Shown here piece after piece: positions 12,546 through 23,478 of a stretch of DNA of 64,000 nt (its first letter is position 1; every line of letters starts with the position of its first letter). The notes below the pieces were generated by a model, which was given only the letters and a program-made list of their open reading frames with translations, had not been told where the DNA came from and did no database searches. Location: NCBI RefSeq assembly GCF_000516985.1, contig NW_006917098.1:558001-622000 (forward strand), given 5' to 3'. Both the position numbers and the translations under genes were made by a program. Source of the stretch: Pestalotiopsis fici W106-1. Lineage: Eukaryota; Ascomycota; Sordariomycetes; Amphisphaeriales; Sporocadaceae.

Positions 12546-14448
12546 ATGGTGAACCACGAGGAAGAGTTGAATTGGGCTTACATCCTCCAGCTCCGCCGGC
12601 AACAGCAACTGAGGAGAGGTAGCCCACCGTCCACTGCCACCACCATGAATCTTGAACCCCCTCCCTCTCCTCCACGGAGTGGCACATCCACGCCACAAGT
12701 CATGGAAGAGAAAGAACCAGAAAACTACATGGTAAAGCCATTGTCTATCCGGGAATATGAACATAAACTTATCCTACGAACAGGTGACATGGGAGGGTCC
12801 AGATGATCCTGCCAACCCCAAAAACTGGAGTACAAGCAGGAAATGGACAGTAAGTTTACGTCTTCATCGATAACGTCTTTCCAAGATGACCCAAACACTG
12901 ACTCTGTACTCTAGATATCCTTGATTGTCTCTGCTTTTGCATTCCTCTCGCCGCTCTCCTCGTCGATAGCCGCGCCGGCTCTCGACACCATTGCCGGCGA
13001 CTTACACATCCAATCCTCCTCGGAGATGAACCTGGTCATGTCCATCTTCATGATCACCTACGCCGTGGGGCCATTCGTGCTCTCGCCGTGCTCAGAAGTA
13101 TGGGGCCGTCGACGGATCATCAGGTTCGGAAACCTCATCTTCATCATCTTCACCACGCTGTGCGGCTTTGCACAGTCAAAGGGACAGATTATAGCTTTTC
13201 GCTTCATGTCTGGCCTGGGTGGAAGCGCAACCATGGGGGTAAGAAATAATGTCTCGGCCCAACAAAGCTGCAGTGTCACTTTGGCTAACTTTGTACTCGG
13301 CAGATGGGTAGTGGTATTCTCGCAGATTGCTGGAGATCAGAGGAGCGTGGAAAAGGTCTCGCCGTGTACCAGCTGGCGCCCGTATTGGGTCCCGCAATTG
13401 GACCTATTGGTAAGTATCTCACAATCGTATGAATAGTTCCTGGCTGACCGTGTCGCACAGCGGGAGGATATCTCCTCGAGTACAGCAAGACCTGGCGATG
13501 GTCATTCTGGGCCATTGTGATTTTCAACCTCGTCACCCAGATTGTCGCCTTCTTCTTTCTGCACGAGACATATGCGCCGCGCATCCTCGGACTCAAGGCC
13601 CGAGCCCTCCGCAAGACGACCGGCAACTCTGCCTACCGGACCGAATATGAGAGGGAGGACCGCAAGCTGTCGTTGCTGCTCAGGACGTCCCTGTCGCGGC
13701 CGTGGGTCATGCTCGCCACGCAGCCCATTATACAGGCCCTGGCGCTGTACCAGGCATTCAACTATGGCATGATGTACCTCATCATCTCGTCGTTCCCCAC
13801 GCTCTGGAGAGACGTCTATGGCATGTCCATTAGCACGTCGTCGCTCAACTACATATCCCTGGCGCTGGGCTCGCTCATTGGTGTCGCCATCTGTGGCCCG
13901 CTTACAGACTGGGTCTACAAGAGACAGAAACAAAGTCATGGAATCGCAGAGAACGAGCCGGGTGTCCCCGAGTTTCGCATTCCTCTCATGATACCGGCTG
14001 CACTCATCACGCCGTGCGGCATTGCCATTTTTGCCTGGACTGCCGAGAAGCATTGTCACTTTTTGCTTCCGAATGTAAGTCAACATACCTAGTCCCGCCC
14101 ATTATCCTTGTATGATCTCTGGCTCAACCGTGTTTCTCCATTTAGCTCGGCGTCGCCATCATGGCAGGTAGCAGCATGATCTCCTACCAGTGCATCAGCG
14201 CCTACATTGCCGACTGCTACAAGCACTACACCGCCTCGGCCTCTGCAGCCTGCTGCTTCCTCCGCTCCATGGGCGCTTTTGCGTTTCCTCTATTCGCCCC
14301 GTCGCTGTTCAAGTCACTCGGCTATGGCTGGGGAGGCTCGGTGCTCGTACTAGTGGCCGTCGTCGTCGGTGTGCCTGCGCCTCTGCTCTTTTGGAAGTTT
14401 GGAGCAAAGCTGAGACAGACGAGTCGGTTCAGAAGGGGGCGTACATGA
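12546..14448 (+). CDS. MFS transporter, DHA1 (drug:H+ antiporter) type
   Basis: Six exons: 12546-12731, 12784-12849, 12915-13238, 13304-13409, 13461-14074 and 14146-14448. All five introns (51-71 nt) have GT...AG ends, and together they encode 532 residues. The cytosolic N terminus holds the WEGPDDP-NPKNWS block typical of fungal DHA1 exporters. Motif A-like SEVWGRRR follows the second helix, and the motif C antiporter signature ([13 protein letters not shown]) spans the exon 4/5 join. About twelve hydrophobic helices can be drawn, with a central charged loop around residues 270-300. Such carriers export drugs or secondary metabolites by proton antiport at the plasma membrane. No biosynthetic gene lies next to it, so the substrate is unknown. 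Confidence 0.9.
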
Positions 14449-14839
14449 CATTCTTGATGAGTTATTGAAAGATGAGAGGGTTCGTTGTTCATATACCATT
14501 GTCGTTTGAATTTGCATTTTTGGAGCGTACAATCATCAACGATGCGACATTCGCATCATGGAGGCAAAAAGCATTACTTTTCATGATTAGGAATAAAAAG
14601 TCGTTTTCCATTTCCCATACACAAGTCTGATCACCTGTGATGAATATTTCTTCGAATAAATGATTAATAAAATAGCATATTCCCAAGAAGAAAACAATGT
14701 GTGAAAAATGTCATCTGATCATGTATGGCCCATGCGATACTCTACTTACGGATGCCCAGAGGGCAAACTGTTGAAAAACTAAGATTTGGATAAAATCACT
14801 CTATTTACAGCAGCAAAAATCCACCCCCCTTTGCCCTCC

Positions 14840-15100
14840 CCCCCCCCCCCCCTTTTCGGGATTTTTCAACAAAAAGAAAAAATAGGAAAAAATAAAAAAA
14901 AAAGAAAGAAGAAGAAGAAACCGAAAAAAAAGAGAAAAAAAAGAGAAAAAAAAGAGAAAAAAAAGAGAAAAAAAGAGAAAAAAAAGAGAAAGAAAGAGAA
15001 NNNNNNNNNNNNNNNNNNNNNNNNNNNNNNNNNNNNNNNNNNNNNNNNNNNNNNNNNNNNNNNNNNNNNNNNNNNNNNNNNNNNNNNNNNNNNNNNNNNN
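14840..15100. repeat. Poly-C, (A)nG purine tract and 100 N assembly gap
   Basis: A run of C at about 14840-14853 is followed by a long A/G tract made of AAAAAAGAG-like units up to 15000. Then come exactly 100 N (15001-15100), with AAAAAG after the gap. The fixed gap length and flanking simple sequence mark an assembly break in low-complexity DNA. Confidence 0.9.
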
Positions 15101-16437
15101 AAAAAGATTTTGTAAATAAGAATATAATTTAACACAGAGTAACTTTCTTATTATAGCCACGGAAGAGTGAGCGTTTAAGGCTAAAATCGTGGGTTTTCAA
15201 CAGTTTGCTCTCTGGTGCTCCGTATCTACTAGGTTAGTCACTTGCACTTTCAGGGCTTGTAGAAGTAGAAGTAAAAATACAAGTCAAAACTGAATCTCAT
15301 CCAAAGTCTGTCATTTTCGCCAATATAGTGCATAGTCGTATGAATTCAAAGCTTGACAAAATATTGTCCAATGCTGATTTCAATGCTCTCGATCGCGCTG
15401 CTTCTTCTGATCCTGACGCGGAAGAACCACTCAGCTTCCTCCACCAGCACTATTCACCGAATCTTTTGCCATGAACAAGCGGCCTGATCCTAATTGTCTA
15501 GCAGGGATAGTAGAGTATTTTGTACATTTCGCGCATTTTCGTGAGCTGGGGAAGTGCAGTTCTAGTCTGTGAATGGGTCAGATCCAACAGGTGGTTGGCA
15601 CCGCGCTGTTGAGAGTAGACTCGCAGCACCTGGTGCACCTCGTAGGCGCTTGTCAGGCTGTTGATTTGTTGCTCATTCCTGATCTGATGGTCGAATCGAT
15701 GTTCTGGAAGATGTCGGCGAGAAGGTGGTTGTTCATGCTGTCCCAGTAGTCTAATTTACTTCGAGACCTTCACACCACAAGTTCCTACCCCTAAGCTCAT
15801 GTAAATAGCTACCTAGGGAATATTGTGAGCTACGTCTTTCCCATTTTCATGTGCAGTTTTTCTACACAGAGCCTGGTTGTTAGATGTCATGACAAAGATT
15901 TCTGGAATGACTGGTCCAGAGTCAGCCAGAGATGGGGTTTCTTGAAGTTGAAGCCATAATGACGTTGGTACACACAATTCTGCGGACCCTCGGGACAACC
16001 AAGGAGACAATGTAAATCCGACGAGTGTCTTCTCGTGGCGCGCCATGCCCACTCTTGGCTGGTCCTTGTCCTCGCTGCTGAGGGCTGTCCATTTTTGCTC
16101 AACGCACGGGATTGGTGAGGGTAGAGTTGCAAAAGTGAGGATGTACAAAGTTGTAGAAGGGGCCAAGAGATGGGCAAAGGTTGAAGTTGGGAGGTTACGG
16201 TGAGAGCGGTGCAGACAAAAACCAGTGTTGCGCTGTTCTACGGCGCCTGCGGAATGACCTGGAGAAATGTGTGCCACAGGATGATGGATGAGATCGGTCT
16301 GTGTGAAGTATCCAACGTCGTTGGATATGTATCATCTACATGGAAGAGCAGAGTATCAATCTCTGCTTTGGGTCGTGTGCGTTGAGCCATGCTGTGGTTG
16401 TTGTGGACAGCTTGTGTCTCGTTGTGTGCAGTAGTAA
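15101..16437. other. Unresolved region beside the assembly gap
   Basis: A minus frame at 16277-15813 (154 codons) is open but matches nothing I know. It may be an exon of the finger-containing locus to its right, as both lie on the minus strand. A TACCTAGG word occurs at 15810. No firm gene. Confidence 0.35.
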
Positions 16438-16661
16438 TCATGGACCGCTGGCCTCGTAGTTTATTCTCTTCAGGCGCTCGGAGTGAATAGTCATCATAAA
16501 GTTCGACATCAAGTTGGCGTTGGGGAACTTCCTCAGTATGGTGCAGGTCTTGCGATGCTGGTTGAGACCTGACTGAGTAGCAAAGGAAGATTCACCGCAG
16601 CCGCTGCAAGGGAAGCTGTTCGGTCTTGCCACCAGGTGCTTTCCACTGCAGAATGCGCGCC
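16438..16661 (-). CDS. C2HC finger-like exon of an unresolved gene
   Basis: A minus-strand open segment after a plausible CAG acceptor (16664-16662) encodes FPCSGCGESSFATQSGLNQHRKTC, a C-x2-C-x13-H-x3-C zinc-finger-like module, followed by ILRKFPNANLMSNF. It has no good ATG, so it is probably an internal or last exon of a larger gene. The module resembles the one at 19.2 kb (shared F-x-T-x2-GL-x2-H-x3-C). Function is unknown; nucleic-acid binding is only a guess from the fold. Confidence 0.4.
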
Positions 16662-17114
16662 CTGAATCTCAGTGAGCCAGACAACCTTGGGACGTTGTAC
16701 CGGTGTCTTAATTAGCTGAAACCAGCGCCTGTTACTGCTGTTAGACCGTGATAACATTTCAACGGAAACGAAAAGACTTGCGCGCAAAATTTTAGATTAT
16801 GGTTTTGTTCTTCTGGCATCCACAGAAAGACTGAGACTTTGAGTTGATGAATTGATGGAGTGATGATTGATGGATGACTCGATGAGTTTATGACCGTCGA
16901 CATCGTTTTAAATCCATGGCAATTCAGAAAGGATTCCACGATGCAGACATAGGGAGAAATTCGTTCCTTATATGTTAATGCCTGCCGTGTAATTGAGGGA
17001 ATCAGGTGAAGGGGGGAAAATCGAAGGTGCCGTCAACATCATTCCGTTGGGCTTTGCTCGTTTCAGAAATAGGTCAGCAATAAACATGAGTAGGTAGCTG
17101 GGCGGCAGGACCAC

Positions 17115-17495
17115 TTACCCGAGTACCTGGATCGTCAGCGTGGTGGAGGTTTGCAATGTCGTAAAATATTGGATCGATTGTCGCCTAGGGAGGCATAGTA
17201 CTGGTTTTCTGAATGCTTGGTGATGTAATGCTAGGTCGATTTCCCACAATGGATGCTCCCACGGGATCAGTTGGAACACCTGACCCATGTGATCCCGGGT
17301 GCTTAAGTGGTGGTTGTAATCAGAATTGTTCGTAATCGAACAATCGATTGTGACTGAGCACTTCTCCCAGTCCATAGCCGCCTGGTCAGAGTCCGGGTCT
17401 GTCACGAGCTTGTTGGCAAGCCCGGTATACATGACAGCGCCGTGTTCTCTTGACTTGCAAACCGCAGCGGAATTAGCGTGGTGTCGCCAGGGCAC
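17115..17495 (-). CDS. Possible exon of an orphan minus-strand gene
   Basis: A 126-codon open frame with a balanced composition (VTIDCSITNNSDYNHHLSTRDHM) lies between the finger-like segments on the same strand. It has no recognisable domain and no secure start or splice sites. It is listed because the surrounding minus strand shows other coding-like pieces. It may equally be chance. Confidence 0.25.
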   Translation of the reverse strand: MPWRHHANSAAVCKSREHGAVMYTGLANKLVTDPDSDQAAMDWEKCSVTIDCSITNNSDYNHHLSTRDHMGQVFQLIPWEHPLWEIDLALHHQAFRKPVLCLPRRQSIQYFTTLQTSTTLTIQVLG

Positions 17496-17710
17496 AGTCG
17501 TAAACCCCGGCGGTCTACGATTGCTTCGGCGGCGACTCGGGACAGCACTACCGGGTTGGAAACATTGCGTCCTGCGAGATTAGACTTATCGAGCGTCTCT
17601 CACAATCGACGACAAGTTATATGCCCAACCCAGTAAAGTAACTTAGCAGGACATAGGTCTCTCTTTTGGAGGCCACATATAAATGCCCAGAAATCGCAGT
17701 CGTGTTTATA

Positions 17711-17928
17711 ATACCATAACCGCGTATTAAGCCAATCGCGGAGGACATCCCAAGTCCAGCCGAATGCCTTTGCTGTGGCTTGCGTGAGGGGGGTAAAGGG
17801 GAAAAAGATCCAATCGGTCGGCGGCGGTCTGGATGGTGCAACATGACAAAAATTGGTCTTTTGTGTAGTCCGTACCAGAGCCGCGTATTGAGCCAATCTC
17901 GAAGGACATCCCCAGTCCAGCCGAAGCC
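17711..17928. repeat. Imperfect direct repeat, two ~57 bp copies
   Basis: Copies at about 17711-17768 and 17869-17928 share the core CGCGTATT-AGCCAATC-CG-AGGACATCCC-AGTCCAGCCGAA with a handful of substitutions and one indel. Their starts are about 158 bp apart. The spacing is not a multiple of three, so the shared peptide (VLRDWLNTRLWY on the minus strand) falls in different frames. Confidence 0.7.
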
Positions 17929-17999
17929 TCGCGCAGTGCCTTGTCCCGAGTACCGATCGCTTCTTGGCTGGTAATTCCACAGGCCAAGTGATAGAGGCG

Positions 18000-18990
18000 A
18001 CCTGGTCAGGCGCTTCATCCAAGATGTTAGTATGAAGCCATCGAGAGAAAAGTGTGAACAATCAACCTACACCGGCTGCCTACCACGCTCTGCATGGCAA
18101 GTCGAGACTATTCCATCAGTCCATGGATTGTCGGTTGGTTCTTCTAGGTTGGCAAGTTCTACTTGCCAGTCAAGCCCAGATGGTGAGCCTCGGGCACTGG
18201 AAACTCAGATTCCCAATGTCACCTGGTGTTCTAAACGATGATAGTAGTGTGACCGACGTTTTGGTGTCGGTTCTGAAAGCAAGACAGATGCTCTCCAGAT
18301 CTGGACCGGGATACAGTCTGTTGATGGAAGTTTGTAGTTGGTCGAAGTGATTGAGCAAACTCAGACTTTCCTTCGGACATCTTTCACCTCCTCGTTGACC
18401 TTTATCTTGCCAGGTTACACTGGGGGGCACAGGTCGTCCACTGTGCCATCTTGATTGCATCTTAGTGGAAGCTGGGGCTGAGAAGAGGAATTGGAGAACT
18501 TACAGCTAATGTCTTTGGGCACTTTTCTTGGAGCTTCGCAAGTCATTTTCTCGACCCGGGCACATTGAGCAGCTTGGTGTACTCAGTTGCTTGTTTCTCA
18601 ATAGCGTCGGCTTTGATATCGAGACCTATGGCCCCTGTCTCATTGCCCCCTCGTAGCGATCTTGTCTGGCGCGGGTTCTTTCGTCCAAGTTCCACTCGAA
18701 CTCGGACTCGTCTAATTTGGATGCTTGAGACATTCTAATCAGCGTGTTTTCCTAAAGACGTACAATTTCTTATATATGAACTTACTCTGATCATCATCAG
18801 CATCATTATCTGCAGTCTTTTGCTGCGTTTCTATGGACGGTCAGCGCGGGATCAATATGTCAAGTGAGTGTTATCTACAGTTTGGAGTTTTGTTGGGTGT
18901 CTGCGAGGGCAGGTATGACGAGATTGGTTGCTAGATGACTTACTTAGAGTGGCACATTTGTTATTCGGTTTTCAGGTCAGATTGATACCA
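18000..18990 (-). other. Coding-like but broken or unresolved segment
   Basis: Minus 18733-18626 starts with ATG and reads MSQASKLDESEFEWNLDERTRARQ before a stop. The next frame over continues as GAIGLDIKADAIEKQATEYTKLL to a TGA near 18555. Switching frames at the G5 tract (18650-18646) would join them. Either this is a frameshifted gene, or introns not resolved here explain it. An acidic mini-exon (DNDADDDQ) with GTAAGT donor sits just upstream, near 18790-18835. No family is recognised. Confidence 0.3.
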
Positions 18991-19075
18991 TTCCTAAGAG
19001 GATGAAGTTGACCGAAGTTCTTCTTTGTCGCCACTGCCCATAGCCAAATCCATCCAGAGTCCAGACCGGGATCCG

Positions 19076-19429
19076 TCAGTCGATCTCGCCATCACTATCC
19101 TCGCCCTCGCTATCGGGGATGCTCCGGTGTGGGCATATCTTTTCGTGAAGGGTGAGGCCGTACTTTGTGAAAGCGCGCAACGCACAATACCGGCATTTCG
19201 GGTGCTTGATCCCTCCTGCTTTGTACGACTTGCTGCACAAATTGCAGACCACCTTCCCGTTGTCGGGCACCTTGCTATGGAACGGGGGGAATATTCCATA
19301 CTTGGACGCGGGGGGGGAGCGGGTTTCCGGGCGAGGAGCGAAGACATGATCCCTCGGACTGGCTGCGCCTCCCGTGATAGGTGCCGGCCACACTGGCGCC
19401 GTGGTGGGTGCATCGGAATTGACAACCAT
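19076..19429 (-). CDS. C2HC finger-like protein or exon
   Basis: The ATG at 19429 opens 117 residues. After a Pro/Ala-rich lead comes VVCNLCSKSYK, then HPKCRYCALRAFTKYGLTLHEKIC, giving two CxxC pairs followed by a C-x2-C-x12-H-x3-C module, and an acidic tail (SEGEDSDGEID). The order of Cys and His suggests a zinc-binding protein. It could be the last exon of the gene that starts near 19871 on the same strand. The family is unknown to me. Confidence 0.45.
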   Translation of the reverse strand: MVVNSDAPTTAPVWPAPITGGAASPRDHVFAPRPETRSPPASKYGIFPPFHSKVPDNGKVVCNLCSKSYKAGGIKHPKCRYCALRAFTKYGLTLHEKICPHRSIPDSEGEDSDGEID

Positions 19430-19514
19430 CAATTAGGGGGCAAGTGGAGTGGTTGGTGGCCAGATGGTTCTGCATCTGTGTAGCGGCCCGACTTGCCCCA
19501 GTGGTTCCCAGAAT

Positions 19515-19871
19515 TCACCGTCTACACAGTTCTTCAGGTTCCACTGAAGATTCTTTTCCCGACGAAAGACGAGTGGCGGCTGGCGTCGCCCTGAGGTGAC
19601 CGGCGAGATGATCCGGGTGCAAGACTGGGCACGTCGAAACTTGGTGTCTCTCAAGATTCTGCTTGAGAGTGCGCGTCGAAAAGCTCATGTTGTATTGGTA
19701 TCCAGTATTGTCATACTGGACCGTATGGATCCAACATGGCTGTTCAGGAGGAGGCAGTGTGGTCACGTCCGAGAACTTCCCACTCGGACTTTTGCACAGG
19801 TCGAGTCTGCGACCTGTTTGCATCAGGAGAAGCGGTGTGTTAGCTTCATGTGTTAGCATTCCGTCGTTCAT
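19515..19871 (-). CDS. Orphan open frame with finger-like residues
   Basis: An ATG at 19871 gives 118 residues, with CWIHTVQYDNTGYQYNM and then FSTRTLKQNLERHQVSTC and a His-rich block (HPDHLAGH). The spacing of Phe, Leu, His and Cys recalls the C2HC modules at 16.5 and 19.2 kb, but the leading CxxC is missing. It lies between the acidic orphan gene and the 19.1-19.4 kb finger frame on the same strand, so all three could be parts of one multi-exon gene. Confidence 0.35.
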   Translation of the reverse strand: MNDGMLTHEANTPLLLMQTGRRLDLCKSPSGKFSDVTTLPPPEQPCWIHTVQYDNTGYQYNMSFSTRTLKQNLERHQVSTCPVLHPDHLAGHLRATPAATRLSSGKESSVEPEELCRR

Positions 19872-19947
19872 TCTATCGTCGGGAGGATACTATACCTTCT
19901 CTGTGGCGGCCAAATCAGCACAGCAGTGGTCGCGGATGCTCAACACC

Positions 19948-20581
19948 TCAGGCACTTTCTCGACTTCTTATCATGATTGAGCAGCTCGATTGTGTATAAG
20001 ACGAAAGCAGATGATCAGCGAGTTGCGCTTTGTACTGTGGCTCGCCAATGACAATATCTTTATAGTTGTGGAGCTTTCGGTCTTGTAAGTAGATAGCATT
20101 TCCAACGTGTCTTTGAATGCGTTTCTGTAACCATCCAATAGGAATCTGGAATATGGGCTGTTTACGCGGCGCAGGACGCGGTCGATGCATGGTTTTTCTT
20201 CTCGTCAACTTGCTCGGATCCGGCTTGAGACCCTTCTCTTGCGCTCTGTGGTAAAGAGATAAAATCTCCTGGTCTTGTTCGGATGCGATTTTGGCAGCCT
20301 TTTGCTCAGTATCCAGGTCGAACACCTCTTTAGCGTTATCGTTATCATCATCGTCATCTCGAGATTCAGGATTGGTTATGACCTGGCGCTGGGGAAAGTG
20401 GCCCCGAGAAGGACCTTCGCCGACAGAATCAGAATCGCTGGCGTCTTGGCTCTGGGAAAGGTCATCTTGGGAAGCATCGTCGTCGGTGTAGTCTCGAGCG
20501 CCTATTGTGTAGGGGGTCAGATGGGAAATCCACTGGCTCTCGAGTATGTTTCCAGCATTGTGATGACGACTTACTTGCCAT
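19948..20581 (-). CDS. Acidic orphan protein with basic C-terminal half
   Basis: Exon 1 is seven bases (20581-20575, ATG GCA A), followed by a 73 nt GTAAGT...ATAG intron and exon 2 (20501-19948), giving about 186 residues. The start MASARDYTDDDAS appears only with this splice, which restores an open frame. The N-terminal half is Asp/Ser-rich (SDSDSVGEG; DDDDDNDN). The second half is basic and helical, with KLTRRKTMHRPRPAPRK and then IPIGWLQKRIQRHVGNA. The C terminus may instead splice onward to the frames at 19.9-19.1 kb. The mixed-charge layout suggests a nuclear protein, but no domain is recognised. Confidence 0.5.
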
Positions 20582-22163
20582 GTGTTGCCAGTGAACGCCT
20601 GAAGTCCCTCGTCTTCGGCAAAGTATCTAAATCGCCTCCATCTCTAGCTGAGCCTTGAGGAGAGCCCATTCTCGCCGCAAGTTCTACTTGCTGGTCGATT
20701 GATCATGTTGAAATAGGTTTTGGAAGATATGTCAATGATCCGGCAGTGAAAAGTGAAAGAAACTGATCGAGGATTACACCAGTCGTTCGAGCTGTTCTGT
20801 TGATACATTGGAAGAAAAAAGAAATCAACGGTCAATAGAAAGTCTGAAGGAGACGGGTTGTTGACGAATGAAAGTTCAAAGACAGAATGGACAAAAATTA
20901 ATACAATGAAGAATAGAATACATGAAAAGAAATGGAGTCAAGGTAAAGGTGATGTTTGAGAAGTTTGAAGTTGACTTGAGGTGGAATCAGGACTGGCTTA
21001 TATGTTTTTTTCATGTCCAGAACAACCGCTAGAGACCCCCGGTTGCCTATTCAGCGTCGAGAAGTCGTCTACTAATTCTAGCAATGTACTTGTATTAGGC
21101 ACAACTTCAAAATACTTGTTCGCTCTACCACTTACCTCTCAGCATGTCGAACTCACAACGTGCTGATCCCAATAAGATACTCCAATGAGATGGATTGGTA
21201 CTTCAACCTCGTATTCGCACCTGGTCAAAGAGCGTCGTTTGTTCGCCGACATGAAACATGAAATGCCATGACGCAATATTTGTCAAAGAATGACAAATTG
21301 AGCAAGACGGCGGAATGCATGAGACTATTCGCAATGGTCCCCGAGACTGGGCAGCTATGCACGCCTCCGCAAATGCGACATTTTGCTTTGTTTTTATTAC
21401 GCTATTCTTATTTACAAAATGTTTGTACCATTCTCCACGATAACAGAAATAGAATCGAGCTATACGGTGATGGAGATCTAAACGAAAGAAAATAAGGAGA
21501 GAAAAAAGCGAAAAAGACAAGAAAGCCGGCGTTTGATTCATCATTTTTGCTTGATCATGTTTTCAGATGCGGCAGAATCGGATAGCTGCCATCCATACTC
21601 CAAATCAAGTATACCATCCAGGCCAGCGGCAGTCACCGCCTACAGTTGGCCAATGGTGTGCTGCAGGGACATGCTTTGTCCCCATTATTTCAGGCTGACG
21701 ATGCTGTTGCTTCCCGCCTCATAGGCACATCTGTCTCCAAAAGGCTGGGTGAAATGACATGTGCTCGAATTCAGCGGTGAAACTGGCACTGAGACGGACG
21801 CATGTACATGCAGCCGACGCAAGCAGATATCCATTCTCAAATGCGGCGGACAAAGAAGATTGGGCATATTTTCTTTATGATCACTACAAGTTTGATACAA
21901 TGCACTGCCGTTGCCACCTCCGTCTATGAGAGTTGATAGAAAAAAAGACGCCAACACATGACAACTGTTTCTCGATGTAGCATGCAAGTTGCCCGACCAT
22001 GGCCGTGACTCTGTTTGTCGTCAGATCAGGCACACAGATTCGCGACGCATGCATGCTCCCACACCAAGTGTTCGGATATACACAGATTCCCAATCCAACC
22101 CAGGCCTTCTTCCCCTCCTTTGCAAACGATTCAGCCAGCCTCGTCCAATGATGTAGTAGTGTT
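20582..22163. other. Intergenic region upstream of the orphan gene and 3' of LSC1
   Basis: About 1.6 kb of AT-rich sequence. Short frames on both strands show no motif. The right end should contain the LSC1 3' untranslated region. No repeat or RNA gene was found. Confidence 0.5.
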
Positions 22164-23478
22164 TTACAACAGGTCGCGCTTGACGAATTGCTCGCGCATG
22201 GCGCGGCCCAAGCCAGCCGGGCTCCTCTCCACAACGACGCCAGCAGCCTCAAGAGCCTTGATCTTGCTGTCGGCACCACCCTTGCCGCCGCTGACAATGG
22301 CACCGGCGTGACCCATGCGACGTCCCGGGGGAGCAGAGATACCAGCGATGAAGCTGACAACGGGCTTGCCCTTTCCGTCGACTCCACTGGTGTTGTTTGC
22401 CAGCAGGAAGTCGGCAGCATCCTCCTCAGCGGATCCACCAATCTCACCAATCATGATGATACCGTCAGTCTCCTCGTCCTTGAGGAAAACGTTGAGGCAG
22501 TCAATGAAGTTGGTACCCGAGAAGGGGTCACCACCAATACCAACGACCAGCGACTGGCCAAGACCCTCCTGGGTGGTCTGGTTGACAGCCTCGTAGGTCA
22601 GGGTGCCGGATCGCGACACGATACCGATGCGGCCGCGCTTGTGGATGAAACCAGGCATGATACCGATCTTGCACTGGCCAGGGGCAATGATACCGGGGCA
22701 GTTGGGGCCGACGAGACGGGTTTTCGACTGGGACTTCAGCATGGAAGTGATGCGGACCATGTCTGATACCATGTGTTAGCCCGCAAACCTACAGATGTTG
22801 GGCAGATTTATTGGATTGCGCAAATGTACTTACCGTGCTGCGGAATACCTTCCGTGATGCAAACAACTAGGGGGATCTCGGCGGCGATGGCCTCCTCGAT
22901 ACCGGCAGCGGCCAATGGGGGACTGACGTTTCATGTCAGTTCAGCAGGTCTTTTCACGGCACGGTAACGCCATCACATGAGAACGAGAGCTTACGGAACA
23001 AAGATGGCAGTGGCAGTGGCGCCAGTCTCCTTCACGGCCTCGCTAACATTGCCAAAGACTGGGAGACCAAGGTGCTCCTGGCCGGCCTTCTTGGGATTTG
23101 TGCCACCAACAACCTTGGTACCTATTTTATTCATTCAAGTCAGATGATGACGTTCGATGGATGGGTGGCGCGTCGCGAAAGTGTATTTACCGTATTCGAT
23201 AGCTTGCTGGGCGTGGAAACTGAAAAGCCGCAACACGTTAGCAGGGATGGACTTGGCAGGGCAATGCTCTGCTCTGGGGAAAAGGGCAGAGATAGATAAG
23301 CAACTCACGTTCCCTGCTTTCCTGTAAAACCCTGGAAGAGGACCTTGGTGTCGCCGTTGATGCGCAGGTTCTCAATGGTGGCGGCGTAGGGAGAGGCATT
23401 GGCGCTGTATGCGCGGCGGGAGAGCTGGCGCAGAGTAGCTGCACCCGAGCTGCGAAGCTGTCTCGAGAAAGCCTGCAT
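22164..23478 (-). CDS. LSC1: Succinyl-CoA ligase alpha subunit, mitochondrial
   Basis: Five exons (minus): 23478-23309, 23219-23191 (29 nt), 23121-22995, 22922-22834 and 22762-22164, encoding 337 residues. The N terminus [12 protein letters not shown]...RRAYSA is a typical Arg/Ser-rich mitochondrial targeting peptide. Next come the CoA-binding Rossmann segment ([28 protein letters not shown]) and the ligase domain. [19 protein letters not shown] and [15 protein letters not shown] are family signatures, and the His of [12 protein letters not shown], near residue 290, is the phosphorylated catalytic residue. With the beta subunit it converts succinyl-CoA to succinate with nucleotide triphosphate formation in the TCA cycle. 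All splices keep frame. It is divergent from RPT2 across about 800 bp. Confidence 0.95.

Noticed and set aside
14786..15115. Lys-rich frame running through the N gap
   Set aside because: Pure low-complexity translation of an A/G tract plus undefined bases.
22188..22766. 192-codon plus-strand frame opposite LSC1
   Set aside because: Antisense of the strongly conserved ligase exon.
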